From the NCBI GenBank assembly GCA_964342465.1, contig CAYFFQ010000006.1, positions 1 through 64,000 of the forward strand: a stretch of 64,000 nt of DNA, in the 5' to 3' direction. Below, one piece after another: positions 45,180-53,594 of this stretch (its first letter is position 1; each line of letters starts with the position of its first letter). Made by a program: the position numbers and the translations under genes. Source of the DNA: MGIIb-Q1 sp964342465. Its GTDB lineage: Archaea; Thermoplasmatota; Poseidoniia; Poseidoniales; Thalassarchaeaceae. The notes under the pieces are model-generated. The model was not told where the DNA came from and did no database searches. It saw only the letters and a list, made by a program, of their open reading frames with translations.

Positions 45180-46196
45180 GTGGACACCGAGATGTTGGAG
45201 AAAAACGCGAGGATGCTGGTCTCCCCTGGGAGAGGAATACTCGCCGCTGATGAGAGTACGGGGACGATGAGCAGCAGACTGCGTGGAGTCGGAATTGAAC
45301 CATCCGAAGAGGTCCGCAGGGCATATCGGACCAATCTCTTCTCCACTGCGGGCTCTGAATCGGCGGTCAGTGGAGTCATCCTTTTTGATGAGACGATTCG
45401 ACAAAAGATGGATGATGGAACTCCCGTTCCAGATTACCTCACAGCACAGGGAATCCTACCGGGAATCAAAGTGGACACGGGGGCCAAACCACTCGCCGGC
45501 CATGAGGGTGAGAAGATTACAGAGGGATTGGATGGTCTGCGGGAGAGATGTGCTGAATACTTTGACATTGGCGCCCGTTTCGCCAAGTGGCGCGCCGTCA
45601 TCACCATCGGTGAAGGGATGCCGTCTCCAGCCTGCACCTCCGCCAACGCCCACGCTCTCGCCCGCTACGCGGCAATCTGTCAGGAGCAGGGGTTGGTTCC
45701 GATAATCGAGCCGGAAGTTCTGATGGATGGCAGCCATGATGCCGACCGCTGTTTCGCCGTCACTTCGACAGTTCTGAAGGAGACCTTCGCCCAATGTCTG
45801 TCACAGGGAGTCCATATCCCCGGAGCACTGCTGAAACCGAACATGATAATCGCTGGAAAGGGTTGTGCCAGCCAGTTGAGTCGAGAAGAAGTCGCCGCCA
45901 TGACCCTCGACTGCCTCAGAGAAAGTCTGCCGGATGACCTCCCTGGAGTAGTCTTCCTCTCAGGCGGACAGTCTGATGAGGATGCAACAGCTCACCTGAA
46001 CCTGATGAACCAGATGTGCCCCGATGCAGAGTGGCAACTCTCGTACTCGTACGGACGTGCTCTACAGTCATCCGCCCTCAAGGCTTGGGCCGATTCGACT
46101 CCGGAAGCGAGCCAGCAGGCATTCTCGCACCGTGCGCGCATGAACTCACTCGCTCGGTCAGGTTCGTGGTCACCAGAACTCGAGCCCCACGGTTGA
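45180..46196 (+). CDS. Class I fructose-bisphosphate aldolase (eukaryote-like)
   Basis: Splits or condenses fructose 1,6-bisphosphate through a Schiff base. 338 residues with GRGILAADESTGTM, VPIIEPEVLMDG, LLKPNMI (Schiff-base lysine) and VVFLSGGQSDEDATAHL. These are hallmarks of the aldolase A-type class I family of eukaryotes and some bacteria, distinct from the short archaeal DhnA type. GTG 45180 is used as the start; ATG 45192 is nearly as good and lies closer to the conserved region. Together with glpX it supplies two successive gluconeogenic steps. Confidence 0.94.
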   Translation: MDTEMLEKNARMLVSPGRGILAADESTGTMSSRLRGVGIEPSEEVRRAYRTNLFSTAGSESAVSGVILFDETIRQKMDDGTPVPDYLTAQGILPGIKVDTGAKPLAGHEGEKITEGLDGLRERCAEYFDIGARFAKWRAVITIGEGMPSPACTSANAHALARYAAICQEQGLVPIIEPEVLMDGSHDADRCFAVTSTVLKETFAQCLSQGVHIPGALLKPNMIIAGKGCASQLSREEVAAMTLDCLRESLPDDLPGVVFLSGGQSDEDATAHLNLMNQMCPDAEWQLSYSYGRALQSSALKAWADSTPEASQQAFSHRARMNSLARSGSWSPELEPHG

Positions 46197-46218
46197 ACGG
46201 GGACTTGTGTAACTTCAA

Positions 46219-46809
46219 CTACATGAAAAGTATGATCCCAGCCCAGATGATGACGATGCCGACCCACACCTTTTGAGGCGTTATCTCTAACCCGAAAAAT
46301 CGGCGGGAACCACTATTTCCCGTCGCCCAAGGGGGATGACCCCTCTCCGCATCTGCGGCGGATTGAGCAGAGGTGGTCCGCCCTTCTGGTGGTGACGGAG
46401 CGAGAGGTCCATCACTCGGTGCTTTGGGGGGGTGGGCTGGGTCGTTGAGAGTTGTTCGACCTTTCACCGGCTCTGTGGAAAAATCACCATTTTCTGAGTT
46501 CAACTCCACATCTGCATTTGCAGTTCGTCTTCGAATCCATCTCTCCTTCAGGTCTCTGAGGGTCTCTGATTGAGTGAGATGTCGAATGCCAGCGAGCGAC
46601 CACCACTCATCTTCAGGGGCGTAAGAGGCGGCTGCAATCTGATGAATCATGCCACAGAGGCTACAGCGGTTGCGAACCACGCACCCACCACAACGGCGAC
46701 ACCGTTCACCAAAACTCGAAGTGGCCAGCCTATCGCTCCTCAATCGGCTCGCTTGAAACTTGTGGATTTGTGTCCTATCACTTGCCGAAGCCTCGGTCGT
46801 TCCGGTCAA
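46219..46809 (-). CDS. Zinc-ribbon protein with C-terminal membrane anchor
   Basis: About 196 residues; the start is uncertain. A zinc cluster lies in the N-terminal third (CRRCGGCVVRNRCSLCG), followed by a Pro/Ser-rich disordered stretch and a single C-terminal span (VWVGIVIIWAGIILFM) with almost no tail, so a tail-anchored topology. TTG 46809 gives a short overlap with the winged-helix gene upstream; the open frame extends to 46926 but through that gene. No family was recognised. Confidence 0.6.
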   Translation of the reverse strand: MTGTTEASASDRTQIHKFQASRLRSDRLATSSFGERCRRCGGCVVRNRCSLCGMIHQIAAASYAPEDEWWSLAGIRHLTQSETLRDLKERWIRRRTANADVELNSENGDFSTEPVKGRTTLNDPAHPPKAPSDGPLAPSPPEGRTTSAQSAADAERGHPPWATGNSGSRRFFGLEITPQKVWVGIVIIWAGIILFM

Positions 46810-47086
46810 GTAGAAAGAGTTCTCCTTGCTTCCATTCTGGGTGGCGGTCCTTGACCCAGTCGACCACTGCCCATTCACAGATGTCATATCCGCCTGATAG
46901 AATCCCGCTCCGCTTGATGTATCCAACCTTCACTATGTCCTTGTCCTTGGATAGTACATTGCCCAACTGCTGGGAGGTGGTGCCGTGCCTCATGGTGCTG
47001 TTTATGTGCTCGAGGATTTCGGCGGTGTTGCGAGGGCGTTCGGATAGAAACGCCTTGATCTTCTGTCTGATTCTAACTGTCTTCAT
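46778..47086 (-). CDS. Winged-helix DNA-binding protein
   Basis: 102 residues starting MKTVRIRQKIKAFLSERPRN. Segments TAEILEHINSTMRHGTTSQQ and LGNVLSKDKDIVKVGYI have the spacing of a small winged helix, with the wing near GILSGGYDICEW. Likely a transcriptional regulator, target unknown. The 291 bp upstream, shared with the divergent 882-residue wHTH gene, are A/T-rich and hold possible TATA elements (GATAATAATATTTGG near 47239) and nothing else recognised. Confidence 0.7.
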   Translation of the reverse strand: MKTVRIRQKIKAFLSERPRNTAEILEHINSTMRHGTTSQQLGNVLSKDKDIVKVGYIKRSGILSGGYDICEWAVVDWVKDRHPEWKQGELFLLDRNDRGFGK

Positions 47087-47377
47087 TCATTTACACCTCT
47101 TCTTTCTTCGTCATTTCCTCGCCCTCTCGGCAGGTTGCCAATACCGGCTGACATGAGCGAACGCTGTCGCTGATATAACCATTGCCACAGATGAGGAAGG
47201 ATTGTTACAGGTTATGACATAATTTCTACACTGTTGGATAATAATATTTGGAGTGAGTTAGTAATACCATACTTTCTCCAATGGAAATATGTAATAAATC
47301 GTAATGAATGAAATGATTGAAATACTTCAACCGCTCCGAACTAATAACCGCCGTTGATTTGGTGTCGGAGGGTGACG

Positions 47378-50023
47378 ATGGCTGCTGGAGAAAAGGCGGT
47401 TGAACCACGCCGCATCCGCGGCAGTTATCGCCGCCGCCTGCTCGACCTTCTCTCCGATGGCCCCCTCACCGTGAGTGAGGCGGGCCGACTCGTCGGGCTG
47501 AGATTGCCCCATGTTTCAGCAGAATTGAAGAAATTGCGTGCTGAAGGTCTCGTACATTCCGATTCGGAGCCAGGCCAGAGAGGGGCTAAGCAGCATCTCA
47601 CAGCGGCGGGATGGCAGGCTCTTTCATCCGATGAACTCTCCCGCCTGACATCCCTCTCAGAAATCCAGAGGCCACCCGCCGCAATCGCACAACTGTTGGC
47701 TAAGGATGGCCCACAGGTATTACTTGCTTACACAAAAGAACTCGATGAGACGATGATTCCACTGCCCGTGGACAGCCATCTGACCACTACACCCCTCGAA
47801 GCGGACTACAGTGGAAAGCGAGGGGTGGTTCAAGAGTGGGTGTGGGCGGTGGCGAGAGAGTCTGAAGTGAGGTGGTATGCTCTAGACACTCTGGAGAGAG
47901 TGAGCCAGCCCAAACAGGTGGGTGAGCAGACGATGTTGAGTGATTGGTCCTCTCAGGGAGAGCACATCGGTTTAGTGAGGGCTAGATTGTTGGACCCCCG
48001 TCAACAGTTGAGACTGCCTGTCGGAACTTGGTTTGCTGAACCCTCTGAAGGGGAGTGGCCACCCCTCCCCATGCCACTAGGTTCATCGCTAGACTGGTCG
48101 TTGGGAACCGTCCATTCCGCCGTACCACCGCTCTCATCCAAGTCCCCCATCCTCTCGGTCATCCCCGACCGACTCGCGACCACCACCCTGTTGAACCACT
48201 CGATAGCGGAATCCATGATTATCGGTGAAGCATCACTCGTCGGCCTCGACGGCAGCCCAGTCCCTCTCGATGCATTGACCCATTGGATAGGTCGAGCCCA
48301 TCCACGCCTCTCCGCCAGTGAGAGGAAGGTTAGACTGCTCGGCCTGTTGGAAGCGATACGAAAGGGAAAGCGCACGACGAGCGGCTCTTCAAGAGTCGAA
48401 GAGTCGACATGGCGCCGATTTCTCTCAGATTGGCCCCGTCGCCAGTGGTCCGAAGAGGAACCCCTGATTGGTTCGGTCATTGATGTGGCGGGATTATCCC
48501 ACGCCGCCTGGTTGTCTCTCGTTGATTGGTCTGTCGAGAGGGGGGAGGAGATCCCTGTTGTGATCCAATATCCTCCACTCAAGGAGCCCGAGCCACATGT
48601 TCATAGTGTTCTCGACGATTCGCGTGTGCGGCTTCTGATATTGGATAGGGAGGTCACTCAAGAAATAGCCTGGCCGACGATTCGCTCAGACCCGCTGCGC
48701 GGCCCATCTTGGTTCAGACTCAAACTCGCTGGAGATGTGGAATTACCGTGTCACCTCTATTCCACTCCGCATTCGCAGCAGCACTCTCCACCGCTAGACT
48801 GGTCGCCACCGAGGAACAGCAGCGAGTTGGCTATGGTGAGAGATTCACTCGGCGACCATCTCACCGGACCAGCAGCGACGGATGTCGGTCCTGAATCCTC
48901 GATTGACACACGCATCTACGCCGCCGTTGTCCTCTCGGAGAGAGGGGATTCTGAATGGGCGGATAAAATGGAATCTCACGATGCATTGGCGGCGTGGCTG
49001 GCGACCCCGAAGGTGGAAAGGTGGTCGAGATGGCGGAGGATAGGTCAACAACTCGGACCAGATTGGATAGGATTGATGGAACCAGCAGATGTCGATATCG
49101 AGAATCTCTCGGCAGTAGCAGCATCAGCATCACCGAAATGGCAGGATGCTGCCCGACGCCATCTCGGCGACAGACTGAGAAGTGAACATGACCTCGGTCT
49201 CAGACTCTGGGCGACAGCAGAATCGGGGGGTGCGAACAGTCCGGGCACATCATGGTTGACTTCCGTGTTGCTGACCGAAGTGGCTTGGGTAGGAGAGGAG
49301 ATTGCTGCCGACCTCGCCCGTAGGAGTACGACGGTGATAGAGAACCATCCACCAGATGCAATCGTGGAATCTTTGAATGGAATACACTGGATGGAGAAGC
49401 AGAACCTGCTCGCCGCCGACTGGTCAGAGAGGTTGGCGGGATGTCAGACCAGCAGTGAACAGTTCAGGGGTTGGCAGTCACTGCGTAGACTGGTGGGGGG
49501 CGAACTAACTCTTTCAATTGTCCAAATAGTTGAGATTCTCACTCTCCCCCTAGATTGGTGGGCTGTTGTTGGTGCCGACCTATTCCTGAGATTGGTGGAC
49601 ACCCCTGAGGGTAGGGCAGTCCTTCTCGACCGCGACCTCGCTTGGACCCCCGCCCTCCTGCGCGAGGTGAATGAGCCGCATGAAATTCCTGGTGTCGGAG
49701 TGGTGGAACATCTCGGCTGCCCCTCTTCATTGAAGGTGGCGCTCGACCGCTTCATTTCTCATATCGATGCGGATGAGGAGCACCTTGGGACAGACTGCTT
49801 GTCCGACCTGCATAACTCGCTGACAGCCGTTGCCGAAGGGGATGCACCGCCTCCGGGAGTGACCCATCCTCTCATCGGCTGGTTGGCTCAACCTCTAGAG
49901 AGGTGGCCGGACTTCTCGCCCGCCGAACTCAGCAGAGGTTGCCCTGAGGCCATGGTGCGTCTCGCCAAGAGAAGGAGTGGCTTCCACGACGGATTGGTGC
50001 AGTCGGTTCAACGCAGACTGTGA
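47378..50023 (+). CDS. Large unrecognised protein with N-terminal winged helix
   Basis: 881 residues. Residues about 12-75 form a winged helix-turn-helix of MarR/ArsR type (RLLDLLSDGPLTVSEAG, then LPHVSAELKKLRAEGLVHS). The remaining 800 residues are Trp-rich and mostly alpha-helical by composition. They have no recognised catalytic motif, no Walker A and no transmembrane span. The size suggests a regulator with a large sensory or scaffold body. ATG 47378 is chosen over the GTG-initiated longer frame at 47354. A GGAGGGTGA stretch lies directly upstream, the clearest ribosome-binding site in the window. It ends beside a repeat-rich intergenic region. Confidence 0.8.
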   Translation: MAAGEKAVEPRRIRGSYRRRLLDLLSDGPLTVSEAGRLVGLRLPHVSAELKKLRAEGLVHSDSEPGQRGAKQHLTAAGWQALSSDELSRLTSLSEIQRPPAAIAQLLAKDGPQVLLAYTKELDETMIPLPVDSHLTTTPLEADYSGKRGVVQEWVWAVARESEVRWYALDTLERVSQPKQVGEQTMLSDWSSQGEHIGLVRARLLDPRQQLRLPVGTWFAEPSEGEWPPLPMPLGSSLDWSLGTVHSAVPPLSSKSPILSVIPDRLATTTLLNHSIAESMIIGEASLVGLDGSPVPLDALTHWIGRAHPRLSASERKVRLLGLLEAIRKGKRTTSGSSRVEESTWRRFLSDWPRRQWSEEEPLIGSVIDVAGLSHAAWLSLVDWSVERGEEIPVVIQYPPLKEPEPHVHSVLDDSRVRLLILDREVTQEIAWPTIRSDPLRGPSWFRLKLAGDVELPCHLYSTPHSQQHSPPLDWSPPRNSSELAMVRDSLGDHLTGPAATDVGPESSIDTRIYAAVVLSERGDSEWADKMESHDALAAWLATPKVERWSRWRRIGQQLGPDWIGLMEPADVDIENLSAVAASASPKWQDAARRHLGDRLRSEHDLGLRLWATAESGGANSPGTSWLTSVLLTEVAWVGEEIAADLARRSTTVIENHPPDAIVESLNGIHWMEKQNLLAADWSERLAGCQTSSEQFRGWQSLRRLVGGELTLSIVQIVEILTLPLDWWAVVGADLFLRLVDTPEGRAVLLDRDLAWTPALLREVNEPHEIPGVGVVEHLGCPSSLKVALDRFISHIDADEEHLGTDCLSDLHNSLTAVAEGDAPPPGVTHPLIGWLAQPLERWPDFSPAELSRGCPEAMVRLAKRRSGFHDGLVQSVQRRL

Positions 50024-50042
50024 CGAGTCGGCAGACCCATCG

Positions 50043-50139
50043 CCTGAGCCTCGCCCCGAATTGCCGTTCGAACCGCCGCCCCGCCTCCCTTAGCCGCTAC
50101 CTGAGCCTCGCCCCGAATTGCCGTTCGAATCGCCGCCCC
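50043..50139. repeat. Two 40-bp direct repeats
   Basis: CCTGAGCCTCGCCCCGAATT plus GCCGTTCGAA(C/T)CGCCGCCCC at 50043-50082 and 50100-50139, one mismatch, 57 bp apart. They start 20 bp after the stop of the large wHTH gene. Confidence 0.9.
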
Positions 50140-50179
50140 ATCACCTGAACTGCCTCTTGAGCCGTACCTCACTCGGTGG

Positions 50180-50377
50180 TGGCCAATTTCACCCTTCTGT
50201 TGGCCGATTTCACCCCCTCTGTTGGCTGATTTCCCTCCTATGTTGACCGATTTCACCCCTCTGTTGGCCGATTTCACCCCTCTGATGGCCGATTTCCCTC
50301 CTATGTTGGCCGATTTCACCCCTCTGTTGGCTGATTTCACCCCTCTGTTGGCTGATTTCACCCCTCTGATGGCCGAT
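50180..50377. repeat. 21-bp tandem array, about nine copies
   Basis: Unit TTGGCCGATTTCACCCCTCTG with variants (CTGATTT, TTTCCCTCCTATG). Because 21 is a multiple of 3, all frames stay open and give heptapeptide repeats; the minus-strand frame (KSANRGV repeats) is not considered a gene. From 50378 to 50745 no convincing gene was found. An in-frame stop interrupts the only gene-like plus-strand reading (50461-50712). Confidence 0.95.
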
Positions 50378-50745
50378 GAGAGGATTCAAAATGGTTGAGA
50401 GGAGCCGAGAACATGCCCCGACAGCAACACCACCCGGACTCTGGCCTTCGCCGGCGGAGGATGATTGGTGGTACCAAGTACGGGGTATCGCCGCCTTCGA
50501 AGGCCGCCGTGACTCCTCGGAGAATGAACGTCGGTGCAAAATGGCGGCAGGGCGAAAAGGTCCCCATAGGACTGCTGTGCGCGGAATGATTCATGGGACT
50601 ACCCATTCGTCCGACAGACGCCCTGGGGTGGGTCAGAATCTCCGAGCCGAGAGGCGATGAGGTGGTTCGTTACGCCCCGGGGCACACTTCTTACCCCTCT
50701 CACCCCCCATAGGTTTGATTGAAGGCAGTGCTTCCCGCAGAAGCG

Positions 50746-51762
50746 ATGGGCGGCTATTCACTATGTCTCCTCGGCGGAACTTTTGACCGCCTCCATGTCG
50801 GCCATCACCATCTCATCCGGTCGTTGCTCGACCACTCTGAGCAACTGCAAGTATGGATGAGCAGTGATGAGATGACCAGTTCCAAGGACGACCAGATTCT
50901 CGCTTGGGAGAGGAGGCGAGAAGAACTCGGTGCATGGGTGGAGATGATGGGTTTCAGCGAGCGAGTCACCATTCATTCCCTTGAGGACGGCGTTGGTCCC
51001 GCACCCACCGATGAAGAAGCGACTGCCATCGGTTGCACCCTAGAGACAGAAGCCGCATGTCATAGAATCAATGAGATGCGCAGTGATAACAACCTCGCAC
51101 CACTGACAGTCATCACGATTGACCATTTCTTGGACAGGGAGGGGAAGGTCATTTCATCCAGCAGAATCAGAGCCGGCGAAATCGACCGCAGTGGCGAGGC
51201 ATGGCTTGGAGAGAGTGAAATGTACCTTGACCAGCGCATGCCGGAAGTTCTTGATGAGGAGTTGAAACAGCCTTTCGGCACCCTCCACGAAGGGTCGGAG
51301 GAGAGAGCGGAGGTGGCGATGAGAAAGGCGTTGGATTCCCTGCCGGAAAATGTGCCCAAGGTCATCGCTGTGGGCGATGTGGTCGTGCATACGATGCAGG
51401 GGATGGGGGTGATTCCTGACATTGCATTCGTTGATGGCATGACCAAGCGAACGGCGTGGAATCGGGCCGAGGAGTTGGACAGGAGTGCGTTTCCCCATCT
51501 TTCGACTTGCATCAATCCACCCGGCCTCATCACTGCCGATTTGAAACTCGCCACCAGAGTCGCATTGTCGAACTCGAGACCGACCTTGGTGGCGGTCACA
51601 GGAGAGGAGGACCTCGCCCCTATCGTGGTTCATCTTCTCGCCCCACTGGGGAGTGCGGTGTTGTACGGTCAGCCAGGGAGGGGGGTGGTAGTGCGAATAA
51701 CCAGCGAAGAGACGAAGAGGAACTGTCGCAGATTACTCGATGTATTCACGCGGGAGGTGTGA
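50746..51762 (+). CDS. Fused phosphopantetheine adenylyltransferase / GTP-dependent dephospho-CoA kinase
   Basis: About 338 residues joining the last two steps of CoA synthesis. The N-terminal half is an archaeal-type nucleotidyltransferase (LLGGTFDRLHVGHHHLI with the T/HxGH site; ISSSRIRAGEI). The C-terminal half is DUF359, the archaeal GTP-dependent dephospho-CoA kinase (VIAVGDVVVHTMQGMG, DIAFVDGMTKR, TGEEDLAPIVVHLLAP, LYGQPGRGVV). Eukaryotic CoA synthase fuses the same two activities but with an unrelated P-loop kinase. ATG 50746 directly precedes the fold; TTG 50719 would add nine residues. It overlaps the GT2 gene by 4 bp. Confidence 0.92.
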   Translation: MGGYSLCLLGGTFDRLHVGHHHLIRSLLDHSEQLQVWMSSDEMTSSKDDQILAWERRREELGAWVEMMGFSERVTIHSLEDGVGPAPTDEEATAIGCTLETEAACHRINEMRSDNNLAPLTVITIDHFLDREGKVISSSRIRAGEIDRSGEAWLGESEMYLDQRMPEVLDEELKQPFGTLHEGSEERAEVAMRKALDSLPENVPKVIAVGDVVVHTMQGMGVIPDIAFVDGMTKRTAWNRAEELDRSAFPHLSTCINPPGLITADLKLATRVALSNSRPTLVAVTGEEDLAPIVVHLLAPLGSAVLYGQPGRGVVVRITSEETKRNCRRLLDVFTREV

Positions 51763-52820
51763 GTCTGGCAAGACCACTCGTTTCGGTGACTGTCTCTGTG
51801 CGTGATGGTTCTCAATGGATAGACGACTGCATGTCGGCTCTGTGTGCCCAAACATATCGGCCATTGGAGATAATCGCCGTCGATGATGGCTCGACAGATG
51901 GTGGCGGAGAGGTGCTTCAGGCGTGGAATGACCCGTTCGGTGAGCGTCCTGAATCTGAAGGTATCTCGGTCAGAGTCATTCTTCAGAAACCTCTAGGATT
52001 GTCGGCAGGGAGAAACAATGCGCTCAATGCAGCAAAAGGTGAATGGGTCGCAATCACCGACATCGACTGTCGGCCGGAAGCCGATTGGATTGAGCGCATG
52101 GTGGCAGAAACTCGGTCGGAAGCGAGTTACCATGTCGTAGGAATCACTGGCAGAACTTCCTTCCAAGCAGGTGAGACCCTCGCTAGCAAGACCCGTAAGA
52201 AGATAATCGATGCGAAGTATTCGGGCAGACATAGGTTCACCTCGTTGGCCAACGGTCCATGCTCGATGTTCGACAGGCGCTCTCTCCTGTCCATCGGAGG
52301 ATTCGGTCCAGAATGGTACCATGCTGAAGATATGGAAGTGAGTTGCCGATTGACTGAGGCTGGTGGATACATAATTCACACACCAGACGCTGTGGTTCAG
52401 CATGTAGCAGAGTCAGACTCTCGCCGCTTCCTCGCCAAACGGCGTCGAGATTCAAGAGCTCATGTCAGGATAATTCGGACATTCGGTCGGAAGGGTCCAC
52501 GCCGTCCGAATGGTGAACTGGTCCCTTTCGACTTCACATCAGATGCTAGAAAGGTGGCACCACTCCTCCCCTCATTCCTTCTCTGCCTCATGTCGCTGGG
52601 ATGGGGGGTGTACGAGTTTTCTTCTGAATATCTCAATCCCTATGCCATCTCCCTCATCGTTTTCGGTTTGTCCGGGGCAATCTTTCTTCTCAGGAGTGCC
52701 GAATCAATTCATGCCATTCGATGGAGCCTTGCATTGTGGGTCGGATTCCTCGAAGGTTGGTTGGATGCGCTTCTCGCAAGCAACGGCCATCATCGGTTAT
52801 TCACAAAAAGACGCCCGTGA
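51759..52820 (+). CDS. Family 2 glycosyltransferase, membrane-anchored
   Basis: 353 residues. GT-A fold motifs are VSVTVSVRDGSQWIDDCM, IIAVDDGSTDGG, ITDIDCRPEADW and GFGPEWYHAEDMEVSCRL. Two C-terminal spans (FLLCLMSLGWGVYEF and YAISLIVFGLSGAIFLL) would hold it at the membrane, consistent with surface glycan or glycolipid synthesis. It starts with GTG 51759 inside a GTGA overlap with the CoA-fusion gene; the open frame extends upstream to 51456 but through that gene. Confidence 0.9.
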   Translation: MSLARPLVSVTVSVRDGSQWIDDCMSALCAQTYRPLEIIAVDDGSTDGGGEVLQAWNDPFGERPESEGISVRVILQKPLGLSAGRNNALNAAKGEWVAITDIDCRPEADWIERMVAETRSEASYHVVGITGRTSFQAGETLASKTRKKIIDAKYSGRHRFTSLANGPCSMFDRRSLLSIGGFGPEWYHAEDMEVSCRLTEAGGYIIHTPDAVVQHVAESDSRRFLAKRRRDSRAHVRIIRTFGRKGPRRPNGELVPFDFTSDARKVAPLLPSFLLCLMSLGWGVYEFSSEYLNPYAISLIVFGLSGAIFLLRSAESIHAIRWSLALWVGFLEGWLDALLASNGHHRLFTKRRP

Positions 52821-52936
52821 CCGCAGAAGGCTATCTTCACATCGACCCATTTTCTTTCAGACGATGCTGGCCGATTCAGCAGGGGTGGTGAGTGGAAGAA
52901 GGTATGTTCCACTCAGGCCAGCGGCGGATATCTGAG

Positions 52937-53530
52937 TCAATTCTCAATGACAGGTGGCGAATCATCGACCAAGGCGAGGTATCGCAGGCCGAACCCGAAG
53001 GCGACGAGCGGGGCACAGACTGCGTAGACACCGATGTCAGTCCAAGCCCAGAAGACAAGAGCGAAGAAGAAATAGATTCCAAAACCGAAGAAAAGGCACC
53101 ATGCCGCGGCAGTCATGGTCAGACCTCCCTCTTCCTGACCTGAGACGAGTGAGGTCCAGATGGGATTGAAGATGACTCCATTTAACCAGTCTTTGAAGTC
53201 ACCCTCCACTGTTCGGTTGATACCCAAGTACCCCCAAACAATCGCGGCTATAGCCATGGCGAGGAAGACGGTATCTGAGAATGGGCGATAAATCATCTCA
53301 GAATAAGGTTCGTCCCAGAGGTATCCCATTGTCAGATATCCCGCCCAGACCACTTTTCGCTCACCGAGGACGACAGCCCCCCAGATGATGTTGACGATAC
53401 CGAGGGTCAAACCCCAGACACCAAGGCCAAATATCAGGGAGGAGAATGCCTTACCCGGAGCCTTGAGCCAGTCCACGATGATTGATACGGCTTCGCTGCC
53501 GCCTTCGCCCTCCTCTCCTGCTTCGCTCAT
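52937..53530 (-). CDS. Small polytopic membrane protein
   Basis: 197 residues with about five hydrophobic segments (FGLGVWGLTLGIVNIIWGAVV, split here by the 20-residue rule at its first part; FLAMAIAAIVWGYLGI; AAWCLFFGFGIYFFFALVFW). The N-terminus is acidic and Gly/Glu-rich. Not recognised. It lies 64 bp downstream of cdc6 on the same strand and may share its transcript. Confidence 0.7.
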   Translation of the reverse strand: MSEAGEEGEGGSEAVSIIVDWLKAPGKAFSSLIFGLGVWGLTLGIVNIIWGAVVLGERKVVWAGYLTMGYLWDEPYSEMIYRPFSDTVFLAMAIAAIVWGYLGINRTVEGDFKDWLNGVIFNPIWTSLVSGQEEGGLTMTAAAWCLFFGFGIYFFFALVFWAWTDIGVYAVCAPLVAFGFGLRYLALVDDSPPVIEN

Positions 53531-53594
53531 CAGGCCGGCGACCGGCGCCCCTCTCTTAACAATTCTTAGCCAATTGAGTTGGGGAAAACCGACC

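Noticed and set aside
50060..50135. tRNA gene suggested by GTTCGAA
   Set aside because: The motif is part of the 40-bp repeat; no acceptor or anticodon stems can be formed around it.
50008..50361. Minus-strand protein of KSANRGV heptads
   Set aside because: A 21-bp unit is open in any frame; no start context or conserved flank.
50461..50712. Plus-strand reading with one in-frame TGA, possible stop-codon readthrough or pseudogene
   Set aside because: Parts look protein-like, but there is no recognisable family and no sign of recoding; evidence too thin.
51456..51758. N-terminal extension of the glycosyltransferase
   Set aside because: This frame lies inside the CoA-fusion gene; the GT-A fold and GTGA overlap place the start at 51759.
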